Part shown: piece after piece, positions 1 to 8,656 of the stretch | Layout: each line of letters begins with the position of its first letter | How positions within the stretch are numbered: the stretch's first letter is position 1 | Assembly: GCA_009773615.1 (NCBI GenBank) | Contig: WSYA01000008.1 | Location: forward strand, 1 to 50,519 | Length of the DNA: 50,519 nt | Source: Gallionellaceae bacterium | GTDB lineage: Bacteria; Pseudomonadota; Gammaproteobacteria; Burkholderiales; Gallionellaceae | Reading direction: 5' to 3' | Notes under the pieces: generated by a model | What the model saw: only the letters and a program-made list of their open reading frames with translations | What the model was told of the DNA's origin: nothing | Database searches by the model: none | Position numbers and translations under genes: made by a program

Positions 1-96
1 ATGTTCGTGATCGCATCCTTCAGTAACGTTTCTCTGCACTATTTCGATGACTTGCCAGATCATTTATTTCGGGTGATTTTTAGAGGTGCCCTTTAG
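1..96 (+). other. Unassigned left-edge stretch, open to a stop at 94-96
   Basis: The frame starting at base 1 is open for 31 codons and stops at 94-96, just before the ribosome binding site of the next gene. It could be the 3' end of a gene that begins outside the window or a chance open frame. Nothing in the peptide is recognisable. Confidence 0.2.
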
Positions 97-108
97 GGAG
101 TATTCATC

Positions 109-894
109 ATGAGTTACCACAAAGATGTCTCATTAACAATCGAGCATTTTTACAATGATAAAGATATTGAGTTGCACATCAAGTCCAAGACGGAAATGCT
201 GACTATTCTGCACAGCATCGCGGAACATGGCGCACACGTTGCGCTGTATTACGGCGGAGACGAGAACTTTATTCTGACTACTCTGTTGGGTGTCAATGCA
301 CACGGTATGTGGCTGGAGGTCGGCCCATTTCCACCGGAAAATATTCAGATTTTACTGAGTGACGAGTTTACTTTTGTCAGCGTCCATCAGCATGTAAAAA
401 TACAATTTGTGGCACACCATATCAAGAAGGATTCGTTTGAGAACAACGAGGCATTTTATATGGAACTGCCAGATTACCTGATGCGCTTGCAGCGGCGTAA
501 TTTTTTTCGCACTTCCATTCCGTCCTCGTCACCCGTCAAGTGCATTATCAATATCCAGCCGGAAAAAACGGGCGGTATTACGATTATACGCGCGGCGCCC
601 ATTGTGGATATAAGCGGCGGCGGGATCGGGCTACTGTGTGAGGAAGATGAGAACACCTTGCTGCCGGATAAGACTTTTAGCGATTGCCAAATTGCAATAC
701 CGGATATCGGCACTTTGATAGTTTCTATTGAAGTACGAAACGTCATTGTCTTCACCGCTCTTAATGATGTGATCCATAAGCATGTAGGTTGCCGTTTCAT
801 CAATCTGGATAACCAGATGGCTACCCTGTTGCAAAGCTACGTTACTCTTTTGCAGCGTGAAAGATTACTTCTGGACGCTTCCCATGGCAGGTAA
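109..894 (+). CDS. ycgR: YcgR-type flagellar brake protein, PilZ domain
   Basis: This 261-residue protein has the two-part layout of YcgR: an N-terminal split-barrel-like domain (about residues 10-120) and a C-terminal PilZ domain (about 125-250). The c-di-GMP signature is complete: R130-N-F-F-R134 is the RxxxR half and D167-I-S-G-G-G172 is the DxSxxG half. In the family, c-di-GMP-loaded YcgR binds the flagellar motor and slows swimming. The start is supported by GGGAG at 96-100, nine bases ahead of the ATG. No flagellar genes lie nearby, so the flagellar role rests on family membership; a general c-di-GMP receptor is the alternative. Confidence 0.85.
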   Translation: MSYHKDVSLTIEHFYNDKDIELHIKSKTEMLTILHSIAEHGAHVALYYGGDENFILTTLLGVNAHGMWLEVGPFPPENIQILLSDEFTFVSVHQHVKIQFVAHHIKKDSFENNEAFYMELPDYLMRLQRRNFFRTSIPSSSPVKCIINIQPEKTGGITIIRAAPIVDISGGGIGLLCEEDENTLLPDKTFSDCQIAIPDIGTLIVSIEVRNVIVFTALNDVIHKHVGCRFINLDNQMATLLQSYVTLLQRERLLLDASHGR

Positions 895-948
895 TGACCG
901 AATTGCATAATCTGCGGGCGCTATATCCTTGCTCGTGCATCCGTAGCG

Positions 949-1062
949 CAAATAGAATCGCAGATATTTTTGGTTCGTGGACAGAAGGTCATGTTGGATG
1001 CCGACTTGGCCAAACTCTTTGGTGTTGAGACCAAGCGACTCAATGAACAGATAGGCCGCTGA
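949..1062 (+). pseudogene. Remnant of an ORF6N-domain protein
   Basis: The frame from 949 to the stop at 1060-1062 encodes a peptide with the core of the ORF6N domain: FLVRGQKVMLDADLAKLFGV followed by ETKRLNEQIGR. In intact proteins of this family (phage-type or orphan DNA-binding proteins) the sequence continues with a basic stretch ending near RFPEDF. Here a stop follows immediately and there is no start codon with a ribosome binding site. I call it a decayed fragment of a once mobile or prophage-borne gene. Confidence 0.7.
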
Positions 1063-1279
1063 AAGTGCCGTAGCCCGCCGTGGTGACTTGCTGATCCACG
1101 CATTGCTTGAGGGTGTCCGGTAAGGAGATATTCATCGTTGACATGGCTGGAAGTCTAGTTTGCTTGGCAAAGTTGGAAAAATCGGTATTTTCATCGTGGT
1201 TATGCACAAGAAGGCCGCTGTCAGGCAGCTGCTCGACCTGTTAAGATACGCGCCTTTAGAAATTACCACATACCGTTTC

Positions 1280-2656
1280 ATGTCAGCTTTATCTTCCGCG
1301 ATGACCCCCTTCGAACGCCGTGCCAGTATGGGCTTGGCGAGTATCTATGGCCTGCGCATGCTGGGCTTGTTCATTATTCTGCCGATTTTTGCTTTGTACG
1401 CCGAGCATCTGCCGGGCGGCGAGAGCCATCTGCTCATCGGCATGGCGCTCGGCGCTTACGGGCTGACGCAGGCGATCTTGCAAATTCCGGCGGGGTGGAT
1501 GTCGGATCGTTACGGGCGCAAGCCGGTGATTTATGCGGGACTGATTTTGTTCGCCATCGGCAGCTTTGTGGCCGCTTCCGCCGACAATATCTATTGGGTC
1601 ATCGCGGGTCGGGTGATTCAGGGCGCGGGGGCGATAAATGCGGCGGTGATGGCACTGACCGCCGATCTTACGCGCGAGGAGCATCGCACCAAGGCGATGG
1701 CGATGATCGGCATGACCATCGGCATCACGTTTTCGCTCTCGCTGATTTTGTCGCCGCTGCTGTACCAGCACATCGGCGTACCCGGCATATTCGCGCTCAC
1801 CGGCGTGCTGGCGGTGCTGGCGATGGCGGTGGTGGCCTTCGTGATTCCCGATCCGGAGATCACGCGTTTTCACAGCGATACCGAAGCGGGGCACGGCCGT
1901 TTCGGTGAAGTGCTGTGCAACAAAGATCTGCTGCGTTTGAATTTCGGTATTTTCTCGCTACACGCGATTTTGATGTCGGTGTTTATGCAAGTGCCGTTCA
2001 TCCTGCGCGACAACGGCCTTGCCGCCGCCGATCACTGGCAAATCTATTTGCCGGTGATGTTGATCGCGTTCGCGCTGATGGTGCCGCCCATCATCATCGC
2101 CGAGAAAAAAGCCAAAATGAAGCAGGTGTTCATGGGGGCCATTGCGTTGGCGGCGCTGGGGCAGATATTGATCTTGACGCTGCAACATAGTCTGTGGGGC
2201 ATGGGCATCGCGTTGCTATTGTTCTTCACCGCGTTCAACGTGCTGGAAGCGAGCCTGCCTTCGCTCATCAGCAAGATAGCGCCGCTGGCCGCAAAAGGCA
2301 CGGCGATGGGCGTTTATAGCAGCGTGCAATTCTTGGGCGCGTTCTTCGGCGCGGTGATGGGCGGCTTGCTGATCCAGTATTTCGGGCATGACGCCGTTTT
2401 GTATTTTGCCATTGCGTTGCTGCTGCTGTGGCTGGCCGTTGCCAGTACCATGCAGCCGCCCGCCGCAGTGCGCACCAAGTTGTATCAGTTGCCGGTGCTG
2501 GACGAAACTGCGGCGCGCAAATTGCAGCAAGCTCTGGCACAATTACAGGGTGTGCGCGAGGTATTGTTGGTGGCCGTCGAGCAAATGGTTTGCATTAAAG
2601 TAGAAATGAGCGGATTCGACGAGGCCGCAGTTGAAAATCTAGTGAAAGGGGCATGA
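1280..2656 (+). CDS. yajR: MFS transporter with C-terminal ferredoxin-like domain (YajR-like)
   Basis: This is a 12-helix major facilitator protein of about 458 residues. The loop between helices 2 and 3 has the MFS motif A signature ([11 protein letters not shown]), and motif B/C-like sequence follows ([12 protein letters not shown]). After the last helix about 60 residues form a small soluble domain ending [18 protein letters not shown], resembling the ferredoxin-like (YAM) domain of E. coli YajR. The frame is open further upstream to 1160, but homologues begin near MTPFERR, so I choose ATG 1280; ATG 1301 is an alternative and neither has a clear ribosome binding site. The stop is one base before the ssb start, so the two are probably co-transcribed. 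The substrate is unknown. Confidence 0.8.
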   Translation: MSALSSAMTPFERRASMGLASIYGLRMLGLFIILPIFALYAEHLPGGESHLLIGMALGAYGLTQAILQIPAGWMSDRYGRKPVIYAGLILFAIGSFVAASADNIYWVIAGRVIQGAGAINAAVMALTADLTREEHRTKAMAMIGMTIGITFSLSLILSPLLYQHIGVPGIFALTGVLAVLAMAVVAFVIPDPEITRFHSDTEAGHGRFGEVLCNKDLLRLNFGIFSLHAILMSVFMQVPFILRDNGLAAADHWQIYLPVMLIAFALMVPPIIIAEKKAKMKQVFMGAIALAALGQILILTLQHSLWGMGIALLLFFTAFNVLEASLPSLISKIAPLAAKGTAMGVYSSVQFLGAFFGAVMGGLLIQYFGHDAVLYFAIALLLLWLAVASTMQPPAAVRTKLYQLPVLDETAARKLQQALAQLQGVREVLLVAVEQMVCIKVEMSGFDEAAVENLVKGA

Positions 2657-2657
2657 C

Positions 2658-3122
2658 ATGTCGGTGAACAAAGTGATTCTGGTGGGACGTTTGGGCAAAG
2701 ACCCGGAAACCCGTTACATGACCAGCGGCGAAGCCGTGACCAATGCCACCTTGGCGACTTCCGAAAACTGGAAAGACAAAAGCGGCGAGAAGCAGGAAAA
2801 GACCGAATGGCATAACCTCGTGTTCTACCGCCGTCTGGCCGAAGTGGCGGGCGAGTACCTGAAGAAAGGCGCGCAGATATACGTCGAAGGCAAGATACAG
2901 ACGCGCAAGTACACCACCAAAGAAGGCCAGGAGCGCTACACCACCGAGATCATCGTCGATCAGATGCAAATGCTGGGCAGCAAGTCCGGCGGTGCGGGCA
3001 GCTTCGAGGTGGTGGAGAATCAATCGTCCGCTCCGGCTCGCAGCGCACCGGCTTCCAAGCCTGCCGCAGCCCCGGCCGGCAAGGGCAACTTCGATAACTT
3101 CGACGACGACATCCCGTTCTAA
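2658..3122 (+). CDS. ssb: Single-stranded DNA-binding protein
   Basis: The 154-residue protein has a complete OB fold (about 1-110) with the family signature [17 protein letters not shown] near the N-terminus and the [13 protein letters not shown] region. A Gly/Pro/Ala-rich linker follows, and it ends with the acidic tip DDDIPF that recruits replication and repair partners. It coats single-stranded DNA during replication, recombination and repair. It starts one base after the yajR stop and is followed 20 bases later by greB, suggesting a short operon. Length and features are typical. Confidence 0.97.
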   Translation: MSVNKVILVGRLGKDPETRYMTSGEAVTNATLATSENWKDKSGEKQEKTEWHNLVFYRRLAEVAGEYLKKGAQIYVEGKIQTRKYTTKEGQERYTTEIIVDQMQMLGSKSGGAGSFEVVENQSSAPARSAPASKPAAAPAGKGNFDNFDDDIPF

Positions 3123-3142
3123 AGCGGAATCGTTCATCAGCA

Positions 3143-3706
3143 GTGAGTAAAGCATTTACCCGCGAGAACGACGATGCTGACGACGAAGACGAGTTGGCAC
3201 CGTTGCCCGCAATCCCCGCAGGCACGAAAAATTACATGACACCGGCGGGCTATCGACTGCTGAAAGAAGAGTACATGCACCTGTTGGACGTCGAGCGTCC
3301 GACGACGGTGCAGACCGTCTCATGGGCGGCCGGTAACGGTGACCGTTCCGAGAACGGCGATTACATCTACGGCAAAAGGCGTTTGCGCGAGATCGACCGT
3401 CGCTTGCGCTTCCTCGCCAAGCGCATGGAAAATTCCGAAGTCATCGACCCGCAACAGCGCCAGGGTTGCGAGCAGGTCTTCTTCGGCGCGACCGTCACGG
3501 TGTGTCACGAAGACGGCGTAGAGCGCACCTATAGCATCGTGGGCATAGATGAAGCGAATGCGGGCAAAGGCCACATCAGTTGGGTGTCACCGCTGGCGCG
3601 CACACTGCTCAAAGCGCGCGCGGACGACGCCGTGAAGCTGCAACTCCCCAACGGCATCGAAGAGCTGGTCGTGGTCGAAGTGGTCTATCGGAGTATCGAG
3701 TTGTAA
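3143..3706 (+). CDS. greB: Transcription elongation factor GreB
   Basis: The 187-residue protein combines the N-terminal coiled coil of Gre factors (LLKEEYMHLLDVERP through RRLRFLAKRMENSEVIDP) with a C-terminal FKBP-like domain (VFFGATVTV ... YSIVGIDEA). GreB inserts its coiled-coil tip into the RNA polymerase secondary channel and stimulates cleavage of backtracked transcripts. The acidic pair expected at the tip is present in the SENGDYIY segment. The best start is GTG at 3143 (MSKAFTREN, the usual GreB N-terminus). An acidic insert, DDADDEDE, follows the N-terminus. Confidence 0.93.
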   Translation: MSKAFTRENDDADDEDELAPLPAIPAGTKNYMTPAGYRLLKEEYMHLLDVERPTTVQTVSWAAGNGDRSENGDYIYGKRRLREIDRRLRFLAKRMENSEVIDPQQRQGCEQVFFGATVTVCHEDGVERTYSIVGIDEANAGKGHISWVSPLARTLLKARADDAVKLQLPNGIEELVVVEVVYRSIEL

Positions 3707-3756
3707 ATCTTTTTTCACCTCCTGCAATGTTTCGCTAGCTGAAAGATTTGTTACGG

Positions 3757-3799
3757 GATAATTCAGTCGATTGACTTAATCGGGCGACTGAATTATCTT
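3757..3799 (+). promoter_or_regulatory. Promoter nested in a 13-bp perfect inverted repeat, probable TetR operator
   Basis: GATAATTCAGTCG (3757-3769) is repeated inverted and without mismatch as CGACTGAATTATC (3785-3797). A strong promoter lies inside it: TTGACT (3771-3776) sits in the centre and TATCTT (3794-3799), 17 bases further, overlaps the right arm. A repressor bound to the repeat would cover both boxes. The TetR-family gene starts 31 bases downstream, so autorepression, with control of the efflux genes behind it, is the simplest reading. There is no T-run after the repeat, which argues against a greB terminator. Confidence 0.7.
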
Positions 3800-3829
3800 G
3801 CGTCCTCTTTTACAACGTCGAGATAAGAC

Positions 3830-4546
3830 ATGGTCGCTAAAAAAGACACCCGCTGCCTGCTGCTGAAAACGGCGCAGCGCTTGCTCGGACACCAGCCGAG
3901 CGGTCAGGAAGAAACGCGCTGGCGCTTGCTGCAAGCGGCAGCCGAGGTGTTCGCCGAGGTCGGATACCATGCGGCGACCACGCGCGAGATATGCAAGCGC
4001 GCCGAGGTCAATCTGGCTTCCATCCACTATTACTACGGCGACAAGGCGGAGTTGTACCGCGAAGTGTTTCGTCTGCCTTTTCTGAGCGAGTGCAATGTGT
4101 TCGCCACGCTCGACATTGCGCAAGTGTCGCTTCCGGAGGCGCTGCATTCTTTCTACAGCTGGCTGTTTCCCCCGGTTGCCGAAGAAGATCCGATGCAGAA
4201 ACTTTTCATGCGCCTGCATGCGCGCGAGGAAGCCGAGCCCAGCGGTGTCTTGGGTGATGCCATGGTGCAGGCGTTCCGTCCCAATCACGATAAGGTACAG
4301 GCACTGCTGTGCCGCGAGTTCGGGCTGAAAAAACCGGATGTCGAAGTGGATAGATTGACTTTCGCCGTGATCGGACTGGCTACCGTGTATTTCCACAATC
4401 GCACGGCGGTAAACAATTTCGCGCCGCATCTGATCGACGGACAGAAGTCCAGAGAGGCGATGGCGCAAAGGCTGGTGGGATACGCCGAAGCGCTGATTGA
4501 AGCCGAGATCAAGCGTCGCGCAACAGCGGGGCGCGCGAAAATATAA
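3830..4546 (+). CDS. TetR-family repressor, CecR/YbiH-like
   Basis: The 238-residue protein begins with a short basic extension and then a TetR helix-turn-helix domain (about 26-75) with the typical AAAEVFAEVGYHAATTREIC and NLASIHYYYGDKAELY segments. The C-terminal ligand domain (about 90-225) resembles the DUF1956 domain of CecR/YbiH, including an HNRTAVNNFAPHLID-like segment. Such proteins repress neighbouring efflux genes and are released by a small-molecule ligand. It sits behind a palindromic operator-promoter and 58 bases ahead of an RND efflux set, so it is probably the local repressor. The ligand is unknown. Confidence 0.85.
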   Translation: MVAKKDTRCLLLKTAQRLLGHQPSGQEETRWRLLQAAAEVFAEVGYHAATTREICKRAEVNLASIHYYYGDKAELYREVFRLPFLSECNVFATLDIAQVSLPEALHSFYSWLFPPVAEEDPMQKLFMRLHAREEAEPSGVLGDAMVQAFRPNHDKVQALLCREFGLKKPDVEVDRLTFAVIGLATVYFHNRTAVNNFAPHLIDGQKSREAMAQRLVGYAEALIEAEIKRRATAGRAKI

Positions 4547-4604
4547 GACCGTCGGACAATCAATACTCAAGAGCAGCAGAAGAACGTTTTGAAAGGAATA
4601 AACA

Positions 4605-5543
4605 ATGAGCACAAGCATCATCAAAAGCCACCCGCTGTTTTTCAAAGTCGCTATGTCTGGCTTGGTGCTGGCGGGCGGAGCGCTGTGGTTTTCCGGTAAC
4701 AGCAAAGCGGAGCAGGCTGCAGCCGCACCTGCGGTGAGCCGGCCCGCATTGACAGTGCGCACTACCATGCTGCGCGCAGACAAGTGGTCGCGCACTCTGT
4801 CGGCCAACGGCAGTATTTTGCCCTGGCAGGAAGCCATCATCAGCGCGCAGGTGCAGGGCTTGCGCATTGCCGAGGTGAAGGTCGGCATCGGCGATTATGT
4901 GAAGCAGGGCGATGTGCTGGTGACGCTGGATAACTACGCGCGCCCCAGCGACGACAGCTCCGAGCGCTCGTCGCAAGGCCGCATCGTGGCACCGGATGAC
5001 GGTGTGATTTCGCTGGCGAACGCCAATGTCGGCTCGATGCTGCAATCCGGTGCGGAGTTGTTTCGCTTGATTCGCAAAGGCCGTCTGGAATGGCGCGCCG
5101 ATCTTACGGCGGAGGAGCTGATGCTGATCCGCAAGGGCATGAGCGCGGAAGTGATGGTGGGCGAGGGGCGCGTTATCCGTGGCTCGGTGCGCGCGATTTC
5201 GCCGTCGGTGAATACGCAGACGCGCTACGGTTACGCGTTGGTGAGCTTGCCGGACAGCCGTGGAATTGTCGCGGGCGCTTTTGCGCGAGGCACATTCGAC
5301 ATCAGCGGCGGGAAACACACATTGGCGTCATTGCCACAATCGGCTGTGCTGCAACGCGGTAGCACGACTTTCGTGCTGGTCGTGGATGCGGGCAATCGCG
5401 TGCATGAGCGGACGGTGACGATAGGCCAACGTAACGGTGACCGAGTCGAGATCAAACAGGGACTCAAGGCGAACGAAGCGGTGGTTGAAGGCGGCGGCGC
5501 GTTCCTGACCGAAGGCGATACCGTGCAAGTGGTGAAAGGTTAA
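4605..5543 (+). CDS. RND efflux periplasmic adaptor (membrane fusion protein), hairpin-less
   Basis: The 312-residue protein has an N-terminal membrane anchor or uncleaved signal (about 11-30) and the two halves of a lipoyl domain (about 80-110 and 126-156), followed by beta-barrel and membrane-proximal domains. It would bridge the inner-membrane RND pump and the outer-membrane channel encoded next. The two lipoyl halves are joined by only about 15 residues (111-125, YARPSDDSSERSSQG), where most RND adaptors carry a long alpha-helical hairpin. The protein is correspondingly short. The reading frame is intact, so this is a compact or internally deleted but translatable adaptor. AAAGGAAT precedes the start, and two bases separate it from the pump gene. 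Confidence 0.87.
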   Translation: MSTSIIKSHPLFFKVAMSGLVLAGGALWFSGNSKAEQAAAAPAVSRPALTVRTTMLRADKWSRTLSANGSILPWQEAIISAQVQGLRIAEVKVGIGDYVKQGDVLVTLDNYARPSDDSSERSSQGRIVAPDDGVISLANANVGSMLQSGAELFRLIRKGRLEWRADLTAEELMLIRKGMSAEVMVGEGRVIRGSVRAISPSVNTQTRYGYALVSLPDSRGIVAGAFARGTFDISGGKHTLASLPQSAVLQRGSTTFVLVVDAGNRVHERTVTIGQRNGDRVEIKQGLKANEAVVEGGGAFLTEGDTVQVVKG

Positions 5544-5545
5544 AC

Positions 5546-8500
5546 ATGAACGTTTCCTCTTGGTCGATACGCAATCCGACACCGGCGATCCTCGCCTTTG
5601 TCATGCTCACGCTGATGGGCCTCATGGGTTTCCGCGCCATGAAAATCCAGCAGTTCCCCGATATTGACTTGCCCACGGTCACGGTCACGGCATCGCTACC
5701 CGGCGCATCGCCGGTGCAGATGGAAACCGAAGTCGCGCGCAAGCTGGAAAACTCGCTCGCCAACGCGCAGGGGCTCAAACACCTGTACACCAAAGTACAG
5801 GATGGCACGGTGATTATCACCGCCGAATTCCGGCTGGAAAAAAACACGCAGGAAGCGGTGGAGGATGTGCGCTCGGCGGTCACGCGGGTGCGCTCCGATT
5901 TGCCGCGCGACTTGCGCGACCCCATCGTCGCCAAGATGGAATTGAGCGGCATGCCCATCCTGACCTACACCGTCTCCTCGCCGGGAATGAGCGACGAGGA
6001 GCTCTCGTGGTTCGTGGATAACGCCGTAACCAAATCGCTGCTGTCGGTGCGCGGCGTGGGCGCCGTGAGCCGCGTCGGCGGCGTGACGCGCCAGATCAGC
6101 GTCGAACTCGATCCGGCCAAATTGTTGGCTTTGAATGCGACGGCCACCGAAGTCTCCCAGCAACTGCGCCTGATTCAACAGGAAGCCTCTGGCGGACGTT
6201 CCGACATCGGCGGCATGGAACAATCGGTGCGCACCATCGCGACGGTGAACACTGCGGAAGATATGGCCAAGATCGAAATCAACTTGTCCGACGGGCGCCA
6301 TGTGCGTCTCGACCAGGTGGCCTATGTCAGCGACACCGTGGCGGAGCGGCGCAGTGCCGCGCTGCTGAACGGCCGCGAAGTGGTCGGCTTCGAGATCACC
6401 CGCTCGCGCGGCTACGGCGAAATCGAAGTGGCCGCAGGCATCGCCAAGGTGCTGGAGCGGTTGAAGGCGGAACATCCCGACATGGTCATCACCGAGGCGT
6501 TCAATTTCGTCGACCCGGTGGAAGAAAACTATGTAGGTTCGATGAATCTGCTATACGAAGGCGCCGCGCTGGCGGTGCTGGTGGTGCTGGCCTTCCTGCG
6601 CAATATACGTGCCACCATCGTGGCGGCGACGGCCTTGCCGCTGGCGGTGATTCCGACCTTTGCTGTGATGTATTTCTTCGGTTTCAGTGTCAACGTAGTG
6701 ACGCTGCTGTCGCTGTCGCTGGTGGTGGGCGTGCTGGTGGACGATGCCATCGTCGAAATCGAAAACATTATGCGCCACCTCGAAATGGGCAAGACGCCCT
6801 ATCAGGCGGCGATGGAAGCGGCGGACGAAATCGGTCTCGCGGTGATCGCCACCACCTTCACGCTGATCGCCGTATTCCTGCCGACCGCGTTCATGAGCGG
6901 CGTGCCCGGCAAGTTCTTCGTGCAATTCGGCTGGACGGCGGCTATCGCGGTGTTATTTTCGCTGGTGGTGGCGCGCATGCTCACGCCGATGATGTCGGCC
7001 TATATTCTCAAGCCGCGCGTTTCGCACGAGTTGCCCGGCTGGATCACCTTGTATCTCAAATGGGCAACGTTCTGTCTGAAACATCGCGTGCTGACGCTGG
7101 TCGCCACCGCCGTATTTTTCTTCGGTTCGTTCGCGCTGGTGCCGCTGTTGCCTACCGGCTTTATTCCGCCGGACGATCTGTCGCAATCGCAAGTGACTTT
7201 GAGTTTGCCGCCGGGCGGCACATTCGAGCAGACTTACCGCGCGGCGGAACAGGCACGCGAGATCGTCGCAAAGAACCCCCACGTGAAGCTGATTTACACC
7301 GCCATCGGCGGCGGCTCCGCAGGCGGCGATCCGTTTGCGCCCGGTGGCGGCAGCAATGTGCGTACGGCGACGCTGACGTTGAATTTCACGCCGCGCAAGG
7401 AACGCTCCGTCAGCAAGCAGGACATCGAAACGCAGTTGCGCGAGGCGCTGACCGTGATTCCCGGCGTGCGCGTCAAAGTCGGTCTGGGCGGCTCGAACGA
7501 GAAGTACGTGCTGGTGCTGGCCGGAGAAGATGGGCAAGTGCTGTCCGAGCACGCGCAAAAAGTGGCGCGCGATTTGCGCACACTCCCCGGCATCGGCAAC
7601 GTCACCTCGACATCGAGCCTGGTGCGCCCCGAGCTGGTGGTGCGTCCCGACTTTGCGCGTGCCGCTGATCTGGGCGTGACCTCCGCCGCCATCGCCGACA
7701 CGCTGCGCGTCGCCACGGCGGGCGATTACGATCAGGCGCTGGCGAAGCTCAACCTGTCCGACCGGCAGATACCGGTAGTGGTGAAGCTGCGCGCTGATGC
7801 GCGGCAGGACATCGGCCTGCTGTCGAGGCTGGTGGTGCACGGCTCGCACGGCCCGGTGATGTTGGGCAGTGTGGCCGACCTGAGCATCGAGAGCGGTCCG
7901 GCGGAGATCGACCGCTACGACCGCATGCGCAACATTAACTTCGAGGTGGAACTCAACCAGCAGCCTCTTGGCAAGGTAGAGCAGCAGGTGGGCGAATTGC
8001 CCAGCCTCAAGACGTTGCCGCCCGGCATCATTCGCACCTCGGTGGGCGATGCCGAAGCGATGGCGGATTTGTTCGCGAGTTTCAGTTTGGCGATGCTGAC
8101 CGGCGTGTTGTGCATCTATATCGTGCTGGTGTTGCTGTTCAAGGACTTCATGCAGCCCGCGACCATTTTGGCCGCGCTGGTGCTGTCGGTGCCGGGGGCT
8201 TTTCTGGCGCTGTATATCACTCACACCGCGCTGTCTATGCCCTCGATGATCGGCCTCATCATGCTGATGGGTATCGCCACTAAAAACTCCATCCTGTTGG
8301 TGGAATACGCCATCGTCTCGCGCCGCGAGCGTGGCATGAACCGTGCCGAAGCCCTGCTCGACGCGTGCAAAAAACGCGCGCGCCCCATCGTGATGACCAC
8401 GTTGGCGATGGGCGCGGGCATGATGCCGGTGGCATTGGGCATCGGCGTCGACCCGAGCTTCCGCGCACCGATGGCGATCGTGGTGATTGGAGGCTTGATT

Positions 8501-8605
8501 ACTTCCACCTTCCTGAGCCTGCTGGTGATCCCGGTGGTGTTCACCTATGTGGATGACGGCATCGAGTGGTTGCGCGCCAAGTTCAACAAGTTCAGGGCGG
8601 CGTAG
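5546..8605 (+). CDS. RND multidrug efflux pump subunit, HAE1 family
   Basis: At 1019 residues this is a full-length RND transporter with 12 predicted helices and two large periplasmic loops. The N-terminus (SIRNPTPAILAFVML) is typical of the hydrophobe/amphiphile exporter branch. The proton-relay Asp pair is present in helix 4 (VLVDDAIVEIEN, D399-D400), and the GIATKNSILLVEYA segment of helix 10 is conserved. It uses the proton gradient to push hydrophobic compounds into the channel formed with the adaptor and the outer-membrane protein. It follows the adaptor gene by two bases. The substrate cannot be read from the sequence. Confidence 0.93.
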   Translation: MNVSSWSIRNPTPAILAFVMLTLMGLMGFRAMKIQQFPDIDLPTVTVTASLPGASPVQMETEVARKLENSLANAQGLKHLYTKVQDGTVIITAEFRLEKNTQEAVEDVRSAVTRVRSDLPRDLRDPIVAKMELSGMPILTYTVSSPGMSDEELSWFVDNAVTKSLLSVRGVGAVSRVGGVTRQISVELDPAKLLALNATATEVSQQLRLIQQEASGGRSDIGGMEQSVRTIATVNTAEDMAKIEINLSDGRHVRLDQVAYVSDTVAERRSAALLNGREVVGFEITRSRGYGEIEVAAGIAKVLERLKAEHPDMVITEAFNFVDPVEENYVGSMNLLYEGAALAVLVVLAFLRNIRATIVAATALPLAVIPTFAVMYFFGFSVNVVTLLSLSLVVGVLVDDAIVEIENIMRHLEMGKTPYQAAMEAADEIGLAVIATTFTLIAVFLPTAFMSGVPGKFFVQFGWTAAIAVLFSLVVARMLTPMMSAYILKPRVSHELPGWITLYLKWATFCLKHRVLTLVATAVFFFGSFALVPLLPTGFIPPDDLSQSQVTLSLPPGGTFEQTYRAAEQAREIVAKNPHVKLIYTAIGGGSAGGDPFAPGGGSNVRTATLTLNFTPRKERSVSKQDIETQLREALTVIPGVRVKVGLGGSNEKYVLVLAGEDGQVLSEHAQKVARDLRTLPGIGNVTSTSSLVRPELVVRPDFARAADLGVTSAAIADTLRVATAGDYDQALAKLNLSDRQIPVVVKLRADARQDIGLLSRLVVHGSHGPVMLGSVADLSIESGPAEIDRYDRMRNINFEVELNQQPLGKVEQQVGELPSLKTLPPGIIRTSVGDAEAMADLFASFSLAMLTGVLCIYIVLVLLFKDFMQPATILAALVLSVPGAFLALYITHTALSMPSMIGLIMLMGIATKNSILLVEYAIVSRRERGMNRAEALLDACKKRARPIVMTTLAMGAGMMPVALGIGVDPSFRAPMAIVVIGGLITSTFLSLLVIPVVFTYVDDGIEWLRAKFNKFRAA

Positions 8606-8656
8606 TCACGGTTTTTGATGAGGATAGTTGGAGCAACTTTTATATTGGAGCACGCA

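Noticed and set aside
3757..3797. Inverted repeat as terminator of greB
   Set aside because: The arms are AT-rich, the loop is long, no T-run follows, and a good promoter lies within it.
3776..4888. 370-codon open frame on the minus strand across the TetR and adaptor genes
   Set aside because: It crosses an operator-promoter and two certain genes and has no family-like sequence.
6953..8224. 423-codon open frame on the minus strand
   Set aside because: Antisense shadow of the RND pump gene; no recognisable sequence.
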